From contig CM055093.1 of NCBI GenBank assembly GCA_029204225.1, forward strand, positions 17,943,041-18,007,040: a stretch of DNA of 64,000 nt, in the 5' to 3' direction. The DNA comes from Diphasiastrum complanatum (taxonomy: Eukaryota; Streptophyta; Lycopodiopsida; Lycopodiales; Lycopodiaceae). The translations under genes and the position numbers were made by a program. This document shows, piece by piece, positions 23,626-33,170 of this stretch (its first letter is position 1; every line of letters starts with the position of its first letter). Under the pieces are notes generated by a model that saw nothing but the letters and a program-made list of their open reading frames with translations, made no database searches and was not told where the DNA came from.

Positions 23626-24365
23626 TGTGAAGAATTGCCAAAAATTGGCAAATCTAGCTTGATAAAAAAACCATGTAGTAAACAGTAAATTCTGTACATA
23701 AGTGGATTTCACACATGTGAGGCCAAGATGCCACATGGCAATCCACTCCTAATGTAAGTTAGGTCTGGTCATGTCATTTTGGTAGTGATTCCTAGTTTAT
23801 AGCACCTAAATCCTAGATTTAAGGTGAAAAATTGACCAACTAGCTATCTACCAAGCATGACTTTAGGAAATAGACTAGGGTTTCATTTTAGGGAAAAAAG
23901 GCTGAGTTAACTTCCTTATTACATGTTGGAAATCCACCTAACTTCACAAAGGAAGTCGAATTTGCTATGTATTCCAAGCTTCCATAGTGAGAAGATAGAA
24001 TATTTTTGGAGCTCATTGGCAATCTCAAGCTACTCCACTATGTACATTGAGTTTTTGTGATCCAAACGCAACCAGATCAATTTCTACTTGTTTCTCAGCT
24101 TGAAGGTATTACTACAGCCTGCAATACACACGTGTGGGCTCGGATTTCAATGTTGATCAATGCATTTGGTTGTTAATGCTTGTTGTTTGTCAAATTGCCA
24201 ATCTAGATCAACTTTTTGATGACTAGTTTTTTGATAGATTGTTAAGCAAGCATCCAATCACTCTTGTGGATCTTTTGTAGATCCATTTATGGTACTAAAG
24301 TACAATACTTTCACAAGAAAGAGCATATCTAGATTGACTAATAAATGCATGATCCTAATAAAGAT
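23626..24365 (+). repeat. LTR-like segment, plus strand
   Basis: A purine stretch TTTGAGGAG is followed by TGTGAAGAATTGCC, the same start as the LTRs of the 11-16 kb copia element read in its own direction. A CACACGTGTG palindrome lies near 24128. It runs up against the minus-strand RT fragment at 24366 with no primer site, so it may be a solo or cut LTR. The right edge is uncertain. Confidence 0.45.
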
Positions 24366-25077
24366 CTACTTCTGGGCCAAGATGTAGTGAAGCTCACCTA
24401 GATCTTGCATTTTGAGTTCACTAACTAATGCACTTTTTGTCTCATCAAGACGTTTCATGCAATTTCCACAAAAGATAATATCATCTACATATATGATGAG
24501 AATAACAAGATTGCTATTTACAAACTTTATATACAAGGATGAATCATAAGCACTTAGATTGAATGCAAGTGATAAGAGATATGAATTGAGCCCTGAATAT
24601 GAAGATCTTGGGGCTTGCTTGAGCCCATAAAGGCTTTTGAATAAGAGACACACTTTGGATTCACACCATCTTTGATAAAGCCCTCGGGTTGCTCCATTGA
24701 GGAAGACATCAGAGTCATCAAGTTGGGACATCCTCCACTTGAAATAGCATTCAATAGATATGATAGTTCTTATGGTGACCATCTTGGCCACGGGTGCAAA
24801 GGTGTCTTCATAATCAAGATCATGGATTTGAGCATATCCTTTTGTACATAGTATTGCTTTGAACTTGTTGATAGATCCATCATTCTTGTACTTCACTCTG
24901 AACACCCACTTGCAACCAATAGCATGCTTGTTGATGGGTGGATTCACGAGCTCCCAAGTATTGTTGAAAATCAAGGCTTCATACTCCTTTGACATAGCTT
25001 CATACCACTTGCTTCATCCTCCACTTGCTTGCCTTCCTCACATATGCGAGCCTCCTTGGTTCAGATCTCTCTTATAG
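24366..25077 (-). pseudogene. copia reverse transcriptase fragment with YVDD
   Basis: Minus-strand RT of the same lineage as the 11-16 kb element: NNTWELVNPPINKHAIGCKW, then YEDTFAPVAKMVTIRT, an SLYGLKQAPRSSY stretch, and LIIYVDDIIFCGN with the catalytic pair intact, ending at LGELHYIL. Both sides are lost: no integrase upstream and no RNase H downstream. A local frameshift is likely around 24690, where the usual sequence of the fingers is scrambled. Confidence 0.85.
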
Positions 25078-25079
25078 AT

Positions 25080-25417
25080 AAATATTCATCAAATAGTCTT
25101 GTAAGAATTATCAAATTAGTGTGGGTGTTAGTATTGAAATCTACATGTCAAGTATATATTGCATATACAAATTTCTATTAATATATATATTTAATGATTT
25201 TTTTCAAGGGAAGATTCTGGGATGTGCTCAAAAGAAAGGAGATTCAGTTAGACTGAGAAAAAATTGCTCATCCAAGCAAATGAAAAAAATAATTTAGAAG
25301 AAAATATTGCTTTAATCTAGCATGTTTTAAAATGTGTATTTAGAGCGAATATAAATTCCAAATTACGACAAGGAGAAATCTTCAACAACATGCCACTTGT
25401 TATTTACTTATGTATAA

Positions 25418-25472
<55 letters not shown>

Positions 25473-25720
25473 TGGTTTTATAACCTATGTTGAATCAAAT
25501 TATAGATTGAAAGTTGAATTAATGATGAAAAATAAGTAAATAACGATTAAGTTTTTATTTACCTGAATATTCTAAGTATATTTCATTATCCTATCTTTAA
25601 AGATTTATTCTCATTCATTCTAAAGTCTGTTCTCTTGTTGATGGTTGTTTGTCTGAATGCTTTGCCTCCTGGATCTGATAGCTTCTTAGCTATGTCAGAT
25701 TAAAATAAGATAGGTAAGCT
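25080..25720. other. spacer with a CA microsatellite
   Basis: It holds a (CA)n run at about 25421-25466. The part next to the primer site could be an element leader on the minus strand. Confidence 0.5.
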
Positions 25721-25721
25721 G

Positions 25722-25733
25722 GCTCTGATACCA
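25722..25733 (-). other. primer binding site, initiator tRNA-Met
   Basis: The minus strand reads TGGTATCAGAGC one base inside a TG...CA-bounded repeat, marking the inner edge of a 5' LTR. Confidence 0.85.
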
Positions 25734-25734
25734 C

Positions 25735-26780
25735 TGATGGAGTTTTGCAATCGCAAAACTATCGCGAAAGCGAAGCAGCCACGATTTCCTTGCGATTCGA
25801 ATGGAGTTCTGATGCGATCGCTGGACACTGCCAGCTGAATCACTCCTACAGCCCTCCAGAGTGTAGTCAAACACTGTTGATCTATGTTTATAAAATTAAT
25901 GCAGCATTCAAGATAGTTTCAACCAAGGTGCAGAATTAAAATGAATAAGAAAATTTAGACACACGACTAACAGCAGACACATTTGCACGGCGAGATCAGA
26001 TACGACAAGAAAATAATCTATATCGATCTTTCTAAGATTCTTCAAGCACTGCATGCAAATCCACACAGTGCGTCGTCATGAGAGAAACACGGTTCTCTCA
26101 CGAGTAATCATCTCGCTTTACTAGCGGACAGTGGGATCTACAGATCCTAGACAGAATTGTCTTCGCACGCAGGCGGACATGTATTCTATAGTTTTATCTT
26201 GATTGCTTACTAGCATCAGACTACTTCATTACACTGTATGTGTATTTTATCATCACTTGTCAAGTATCATCCAACAAGTATATAGTCCCTTCATGTAACC
26301 TTTAGATTAGAATGATTAAGTATCTACAACTAATCAGAAAATTACAAGAGTGGCAGATTAGCCACGACCTAAATTGTATCTACTGACGTCACGCCATCAG
26401 ATCAGACATCTATACTTCTGGGTACTTGCATGATCTTGCTGGTACTCTTTGGAGCGTGAGGAGCAGGAGAAGGTTTCACAACGTTGCTTTCGTTTCCTTC
26501 GTTGGTTCCGTTTCCATCGTTGGTTTCGTTTCCATCGTTGGTTTCGTTTTGGTCGTCTGCCTTCTCTCATACTGGACCGCAAAAGGTTCTCGTGCCAGAC
26601 CACAAAAGATTCTTGTTCGTAAATCTTTCGTGTTCGCGAACCGTTCATCTTCGTTTCCTTTGACTTTCATGTTCGCAAACCGTTCGTCTTCGTGTTTCGT
26701 GTCAGGTGTAGGGCTGAAAGCTAACAAGGCTTGTAGTTAGAAACATTTTGTTTCTTCATTGTCATACAATTTCACCAACA
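25735..26780 (-). repeat. copia 5' LTR, minus strand
   Basis: It is bounded on the plus strand by TGATGGAG and CACCAACA, so on the minus strand it runs TGTTGG...CCATCA with matching inverted ends, 1046 bp, next to a primer site. It contains three to four 18 bp tandem units (CCATCGTTGGTTTCGTTT) at about 26490-26545. Its outer edge, 26780, is where similarity between gene X copies A and B is broken, so it inserted into or cut gene X. Only a small part of any internal region remains. Confidence 0.72.
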
Positions 26781-28553
26781 ATATGTTTGTAGATTTGAAT
26801 CATTTATTGAGATTTATTGTAAAGTTTATGGAATCACAAATGAAAGTGTTGAAAAATTGATATTAGCTCTCAAGTTAGATGAATCAGAAGTAATTAACGG
26901 ACAAAAGCTGGAAAGAGTTAGTATTACACTTATGAATGGAGCATTAAGCAATACGATAAACTCGGAGAGTCTTAATTTCAGTGTGCAGTCCAAAAATAAC
27001 ATTCGGTGATTAGCTGCTTTTCAGGTTTAAATCTATTTTACTGAGTACTAGCAGTTAATTCATTTCAAAAATTTATGGTTTTGTGTTTTAAGCTAATATT
27101 GTTTTGTTATTATAGATCTAAGTTTTAAATATACTTGATTAAGTAGAACTGTTCAATTCTCTTACTATAGTTCATGATTTTGTGTTTCAAACAGGTTTTA
27201 AAAGAAGATCATGACATTCTATTCTGGATTTTTAGTAAAACAGATTATCCAGAGATAATTAAGAATCATATGAGCGACACACCACTCAATGTTCCTGGAA
27301 TAGGTGATTTTCAGGTGGAATGACATTTGGCTGGAGACCAGAAGTCATTGAAGTGCGTGTTCATCGTCTCACATGGAACAAATTCAAAACATCCATGTCT
27401 CTATTGCATGAAAAATACACAAGACATGTCAAAGAGCACAAGAGTTTCAAGGGATATAGAAGATTTGACTTGCAAACCAGTACTACCGATTTCGCTTGAA
27501 ATGTCCACATTTGTACACTACATGGAGAGGTTAGAATTATCGAAAAATTGATATACCTTCATGTTTGGTTTGCTTGGAATACTAAGCCAGAGTCATTAGC
27601 CAAAAAGAAATAGCTCGATTGGAGGAACTTTTATCAAAAGCAAGTCTTCATAAAGGACACATTTAAATACAAAAGGATGAGAAGCTTTTGGAGAAAACGG
27701 GAAAGATCCCATGCAAACCAAGCATACGAGGATCCAAAGCTCACCGTTTCTTATCAAATCATTCTGGAAAATCGACTAAAAGCTAGTACTCAATTTGGAT
27801 AGATGTACTCAAGACCAGAAAGGATTTTGAAGAACAAGGAACAACAAGGATTAAAAACATTGAAGTCCTTAAGAACATGGTCATATTGCTCAAAAAAGAT
27901 AAATTGTTTGATACTGATATCCTACTAATTAATCAACAATTGAGTTTGTGGATGCAGTTGAAGGTGCCTGGGGTGAAGATCATATTGCGCATTATATGGT
28001 AAATCTCTTTTCAATGTAACTAACTCTTAGAATTATAATCTCATTGCACATATACTAAATTTAAAATGATTAATATGACAATGTTTGTATCTCTGATATT
28101 GCAGCATATTTTACAACATCATGCATCATTTTTTGCAAAAGCTTAAGGTAATCTAAGTATTTGGTCATCACAAGGAATGGAGAAATTGCATTGGCAAGCC
28201 AGAGCAGCATTTCATTGAAATACACAACATGGTGGAACATCTCAAAAAAATAGTTACATCATCTAGCTATTTCAATGTTTCTATAGACATGTTCAAATCT
28301 GATACAAAACTAGATCAACAAATTATCAAAAATTCTAAAAAAATGTGCAAATTTATAGACAAAAAGAATATTGATGCACTCAACTCAATAGTAATTTTCA
28401 TGATATCAGACGAAAAGAATATATTTATTATATGGCATCATTTCAAGTACATTGTACGGCAAAATCATTGTTCCTCTTTATTTTTAAGATCAGCTTTGTT
28501 GTGTGGTCATGAAGAATTTTTTTTCTATCATATGGATCTAGAAAATCAATAGA
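26781..28553 (+). pseudogene. gene X, copy A (unrecognised spliced gene, 5' part cut off)
   Basis: Coding resumes after the LTR with ESVEKLILALKLDESEV, then LERVSITLMNGALSNTINSE, ending LAAFQ at a donor at 27025. The GT-AG intron 27025-27194 leads to VLKEDHDILFWIF, then GIGDFQVE, HLAGDQKSLKC, and SHGTNSKHPCLYC. A second intron is likely at 27999-28104. A later segment (28229-28552) starts MVEHLKKIVTSSSYFNVSID. A TGA at 27321 replaces the Trp of copy B, and a frameshift follows near 27540. The paired Cys of HPCLYC may bind metal. I do not recognise the family. Introns kept in two copies show spread by DNA duplication rather than by retroposition. Confidence 0.6.
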
Positions 28554-28860
28554 TCTTCTTTTGCTCAAGTCTATGTATCCAGAGAAAACAGCTAAGGATG
28601 ATGACCTTTTAGGAACTTCCTTAGCTACATAGCCAAATACTTTTATGACAATGTCTCTTCTCGCAAAAATAATTTTATATGTGAGGGTATTTATGCCCGT
28701 TCGAGAAATATGATTATGCTTTAATTGCCATTATTATTGTCGCAGCATCTGAAGAAATTTTGCTATGATGAATGCAAATCTCTTTATTTACAAAGCTCTT
28801 CAAATAATGGGATAGGGATTAATCCCTTTGTCGTGATCCCTGGCTTTTCCTCACATATCC
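28554..28860. other. convergent spacer between gene X copy A and gene W
   Basis: The 3' ends of the plus-strand X copy and the minus-strand W gene meet here. No further domain is seen. Confidence 0.4.
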
Positions 28861-29984
28861 CTGCCTTGTTGAAAAGGCATCTACCTCCATAGTAGCCTGT
28901 AAAATACTAGCAAATGTTACATATGAAAACGAAATTACTATATTTGAATAGAAATCTCATTCAAATAAACCCAAATTTACTTACCAGATCACGTTCATCA
29001 GCTTGAATAATGCGACAGCAGTATGTATATCATGACCAGCAACTATGGTCATCGAAGCAGTGGATGGATTAGTTTTTGAGGCCTGTGAGACAAATCTGTT
29101 CTAGATTATCAAAAATTCCTCTTCACAGGGCAATTTGCCAGGTATTTTTTGCTTTAAGACATAATTGATTGCAGGGCTTCAGTCTCGTTGAGCCACTCAT
29201 CTCCGTCTTTGTAATCAATAGAAGCACATAGATCATCACTTTTGAGATCTATGAAGTTCGAGAATTTTTTGATGAGATTAGACAAAATTGATAATATTTC
29301 ATTCTCCCTCAGATCAAGAACATCTCCAACATCATTCAAAGAGACGTATGCGACACTATTCATGTAATACACCAACAAAACAAGAATACTCTTGCTTTTG
29401 TCATATGGATTCATGTCAAATAAGGATGAAATGGACAATGCACGAGACTGGACTGGGTCATACATTGCTACCAATCTTGCCTCCTCGTCAGCACCCAAGA
29501 CGTCATCAACAATAGCTGATTCTGATATCATAGAATCAACAGATGATGAGGCACCCTCAATGATTAGCCTCAAAGTTCATGCCTCTTCAGGAACAAGAGC
29601 AGAAAGATAAAACACAAAATCCATGCCCTCCTGCACAAAGCAACATGATCAATTGTGCTGGTCACAATGGACCACATGTGTAAAATCAATCACTATTTTC
29701 ATGAATCGTCGGTTGTGAGCTTGCTTTGAAAGTAGTTGGGCAAGTACCAGGTCATGGAAATGAATGAATCGTAGATTATCCATTATCAACATAGACTTAT
29801 TCAGACTATTATAATATTGTTTATACAAGGCTAGGAAATATGATCTAAGTTCAGATCCAAACCTCTCGATATCAAAAGACATATTGAAATATGTCTTGTA
29901 GTGACCTATGTAATTACCAACCCCAGATTCAATGAGGAAGGCATGTAAGGTGGAATCAAAAGTATCAGAAGATGAGACAGCCAT
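28861..29984 (-). pseudogene. gene W, unrecognised spliced gene divergent to gene H
   Basis: Minus-strand coding begins MAVSSSDTFDSTLHAFLIES at 29984 and runs 112 codons to 29649 with FIHFHDLVLAQLLSKQAHNR. A second block, 29573-29154, is acidic and then has SKSILVLLVYYMNSVAYVSL, NDVGDVLDLRENEILSILSN and LIKKFSNFIDLKSDD, whose spacing could form a winged-helix fold. A third block (SMTIVAGHDIHTAVALFKLM) ends at a clean donor at 28984, with an acceptor at 28897 and ATMEVDAFSTRQGYVRKSQG beyond. Stops at 29154 and in the third block suggest decay, though unrecognised introns could explain the first. Function unknown; the DNA-binding idea is a guess from spacing. Confidence 0.45.
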
Positions 29985-30009
29985 GTCTTTGAAACTTCAG
30001 AAGAAACAG

Positions 30010-30173
30010 TAGCCTCGAGTATTGCTACGACGCGAGATGGACGGAAGTTACCCCAAAACCAGGCAGTCCTCACGTGATGGCGATATTGGTGAGTGATCAG
30101 ATATCACAATGATGCGAGGGATACAAGCTCGTACAGACTATGACCTAGATTCTCACGTGGTAGCGATACTGCA
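30010..30173 (-). repeat. leader repeats of gene W
   Basis: On the minus strand the words CAGTATCGCTACCACGTGAG and CAATATCGCCATCACGTGAG lie 83 bp apart, with a third weaker copy near 30010-30036. The same repeat forms the leader of gene H on the other strand. Confidence 0.75.
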
Positions 30174-30260
30174 AAGAACAGGAAGTGTGGACACAAACAA
30201 GAGCTATGGGGAGTGAAAATTGAAGAACTAAACAAAAGTTATAAACTGATCGAACAACAT

Positions 30261-30267
30261 TTATATA
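30261..30267 (-). promoter_or_regulatory. TATA box toward gene W
   Basis: Minus-strand TATATAA, about 280 bp upstream of the W start codon, with the leader repeats in between. Confidence 0.55.
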
Positions 30268-30333
30268 GTTAAAACCAATAAAATCCAAGCCATACACGCG
30301 TCATCCAACAACGGATCAGATCTCACATGCATA

Positions 30334-30570
30334 ATGTAATCGTCCACATGTGTGAGCCCACATGTGCAACAATAAATGTCAATTTGTCATTCGACCATGT
30401 GCCCACACGTGCGAGCTTACACGTGTGAGAATGCACGTCAATGTTCCATTCAACCACGTGTCCACACGTGTGATCCCACACGTGTGGGTCCAAACATGTA
30501 GTTTCACATGTGTGTGTACACACGTGAGTTTCTGATTCGGCCACATGTCGCAAGTGCACGCATGTGTGAA
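30334..30570. promoter_or_regulatory. dense CACGTG/CACATG box array
   Basis: About fourteen E-box or G-box-like sites (CACGTG, CACATG and near forms, many extended to CACACGTGTG) lie within 235 bp, spaced mostly 10-30 bases. The array sits between two outward-facing TATA boxes and so would serve both genes W and H. G-boxes bind bHLH and bZIP factors in plants; use here is inferred. Confidence 0.7.
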
Positions 30571-30581
30571 CTTTTTTCGGC

Positions 30582-30589
30582 TATATAAG
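30582..30589 (+). promoter_or_regulatory. TATA box toward gene H
   Basis: TATATAAG follows the box array and lies about 330 bp before the start codon at 30918. About 315 bp separate it from the opposite TATA box. Confidence 0.6.
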
Positions 30590-30667
30590 TCCATTCCTCA
30601 CAATTTTTTAGGTCTCGTTTAATTTGGTTTCTTCTTGGAATGCTACTATAGTACTTGCAGACCCGAT

Positions 30668-30917
30668 ATTGCCATCACATGAGCGCCTTCCTCCACCACC
30701 CCCTTGACTCTGCTCCTCTCTTGCATCGTAGCGATATCAACCTCACAGTTTCCAGTATCGACATCACATGAGAGAACCCATCTTTCTTTGTTATTGTACC
30801 ACTATCCTCATGTTGTAGAGATATTCATCTGTACCTCCCAGTATCGCCATCACACAAACATGTCTTTCATTCATTGCCATAATAACACTCTCTTGCATGG
30901 TAGAGATATCTAGCCTC
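30668..30917 (+). repeat. leader repeats of gene H copy 1
   Basis: Three units about 85 bp long start with GATATTGCCATCACATGAG, AGTATCGACATCACATGAG and AGTATCGCCATCACACAAAC (30670, 30755, 30839). Each ends in a GTAGAGATAT or GTAGCGATAT word. The last unit runs straight into the start codon. Confidence 0.8.
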
Positions 30918-31479
30918 AATGGCTCAGACGAAGAAAACCGCTAGGCTTACTAGCTTTGTTGCACCATCCTAAACTCTTACGTCCGCAAAGATGCAGAAGA
31001 CCTCGCCATCTATGGTTGAGGGACATTAGGGCATCACAAACAAGCACCAAGGTTCTGATCCCGAAAGCAGCCTTCTACCGGGCTGTGAGGGAGGCCATGC
31101 AGGATATGACTACTCATCTGGCCTATGTAGTGAGGTGGAATATCACTGCCTTGGAGGCACTCCATACTGCATACGAGAACTTCCAGACTAAAATATTTGA
31201 GGATTCGATCTTGTGATCAATACATGCCAAGAGGATGACACTGATGCCCAAAGACATGCTTCTTGTCATGAGGCTTCGAAACACCTATGACAACATTTTT
31301 AAGTCAGGCTTCACACAGAGGAAAGTTCCTCTTGAAAGAAGACCTATCCCACCCCAAGAAAAAAGAAAGCAAGCACAACCCAAGCGTTCAAAACCCAAGC
31401 CTAGGTCTCCCAGCTCTTCACCCTCACCTCCTCCCATTAGAAAAGATGTGGCAAGTACGTCGGCAATTCCATGGGTTAA
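30918..31479 (+). pseudogene. gene H copy 1: centromere-type histone H3-like, interrupted
   Basis: The reading begins MAQTKKTARLTSF (compare MARTKQTAR of H3), has a frame change near 30955, then continues as an H3 fold: WLRDIRASQTSTKVLIP (alpha-N), AAFYRAVREAMQDM (alpha-1), a loop with YVVRWNIT, ALEALHTAYENF (alpha-2), FEDSIL, SIHAKRMTLMPKD and MRL (alpha-3). Loop 1 is one residue longer than in canonical H3 and contains Arg-Trp, both marks of CENH3. A TGA at 31214-31216 replaces the Cys of H3. Past alpha-3 comes a basic, proline-rich extension (PPQEKRKQAQPKRSKPKPRS) absent from normal H3. The gypsy element is inserted at 31480; the gene resumes at 40285. Nucleosomal H3 identity is clear; CENH3 type is likely. 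Confidence 0.8.
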
Positions 31480-31632
31480 TGTTGGGCACTTAGTGGGCCC
31501 CACCATAGTACAATGTACATGTAGAGCAATAAGTCCACCATAGGGGTTTAGGATTTGCAAGCTAACTTCGCAAGGGAAGCACTATTCCCTTGGGAACGAA
31601 TCTATGCGGACAGGTGAACCAAGGCCACTACA
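31480..31632 (+). repeat. 5' LTR of the gypsy element, internally deleted
   Basis: It is only 153 bp, against 862 bp for the 3' LTR. The two match at both ends (TGTTGGGCACTTAGTGGGCC at the start, ACAGGTGAACCAAGGCC near the end). About 700 bp between GAGCAATAAGT and AGGATTTGCAAGC are missing. Confidence 0.88.
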
Positions 31633-31638
31633 ATTTTT

Positions 31639-31656
31639 TGGCGCCGTTGCCGGGGA
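31639..31656 (+). other. primer binding site, tRNA-Asp type
   Basis: TGGCGCCGTTGCCGGGGA lies six bases inside the 5' LTR. It fits the 3' end of plant tRNA-Asp, as in Athila/Tat elements. Confidence 0.8.
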
Positions 31657-33170
31657 ATAGATTAGCATTTTCTTGCTTTTTAGCTTGCATGCATTCATCT
31701 TGTGATTTTTGCTTGTGGAATGGATGCGTGGGGGGTAGTTTAGTGTGGAGTAGAGGTTAGATTTGTTGCCTGTATGATTTGTGGAGGGAGATTTAGAGGT
31801 GAAAAACATCAGATCCTAGCACCCTATCCCTTCCATAAATCCTAAAAATCAGAAAAATCAGAAAAAACCATGTAGTTTTGACAAACTGTCCAGAAAAGAG
31901 CCCAAAAACACCTATTAGACCTCATAACTTTCTAATCTGCTCAAACCAGCCTTCACCCACCTGGCAGTACATTCTGCCCCACCATCAGTACCTATAACTA
32001 GTCAGGCAAAGGTTATTTCCCAGCCAGTTTGCCAAAATTGCCAAAAAATAGCCCAAAAAAAATGAAAAAACCTTTGTAAAAAATGTCTAGAATATCAAAG
32101 TAGCCTAAAACACCCCAGATAACCTTTGCCCAGCTTCATTTTCAGCTTCAGAGCCATCATGGAGGTCTCTGCAAAAGTACTTATTGTAAACCTTCGCCAG
32201 TTTGCCAGTACCTACTTTTTCATGTTTTCTAGCTTCAGTGAAGTCGGCGAAGGTTAATATTGATGTGGTCAGACGAACGTTTCCAATACTCAAAGAGAAA
32301 TTTAAGTCCCTTGAACCTTCACCAACCTTCATAAACCTTCGCCAGTATATCATTAATCTTGGACGAGCTCAAAATAGTCATAAAACATTGTTTTAAAGTA
32401 TCTGTGAAGTGGGCAAAGGTTAATATTACCTATAACTAGTCCAGCGAACGTTTTGCCTTCTGAACCTTCGCTAGACTATTTTTCGCCATGATAATCTTCG
32501 CCTAATCTTCGCCAGCCCTATGATCCAATCTGTACTTCCCAGCAACTCGACGAAGGTTAGTCTCCATCAGAAGGATAGTGGTGAAGGTTCCCACTCCAAT
32601 TCGTGTCCAAATTATTTTCAAAACCTTCGCTGAACTATCCTTTGCCAACAAGAACCTTCGCCGAGCTCCGTAAAGTGGTAATACATTGTGACAAAACATA
32701 TATTAGTCAGGCGAAGGTTTCTGTTAAGAAAATCCAAAAAAATTGTTGAAACTAGTAGTGACTTGATGCGCAAAATACATGTTTGATCTTATACAAGTCA
32801 TACCGTTTAGTGCTGGGGGCCCCGGACCCCACCCGCCCCGGCACCATCGAGGCCATCTATCACTCACCATTGTTGCCAACTGCACCGTTACAACATCCAT
32901 TTTTTTGTGTGTGATCAACTCCATTCAAATATGTGCCACCATACACTCATCTCTCAATAACCATTTCAAATGTCATCCTATAAAATTGGTTAGTTATTCA
33001 TGTTTCTTTCATCCCTTCCAATCATCAACCACTGATCAGCACCCGAACAAGATCCACTTAGATCCACTGTTGCCATATACCTTCACATTGTATCAAATCT
33101 GCACAGTGAATGAGATTGAGATATAATAGAATACTACCTACAGAGAATCCGACCAAATCAGCCAAATCCA
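31657..33170 (+). other. gypsy leader with repeated AACCTTCGCC words
   Basis: This 1.5 kb untranslated leader has, between about 32000 and 32720, some fifteen forms of AACCTTCGCC or its complement GGCGAAGGTT, in both orientations, with 80 bp between most. Several are followed by AATATT or by CAGT. A GC-rich patch lies at 32811-32860. Confidence 0.7.

Noticed and set aside
30323-30594. Minus-strand open frames with HTCETTC-like Cys/His repeats
   Set aside because: They arise from CACGTG-type box repeats in the promoter array; no start or domain support.
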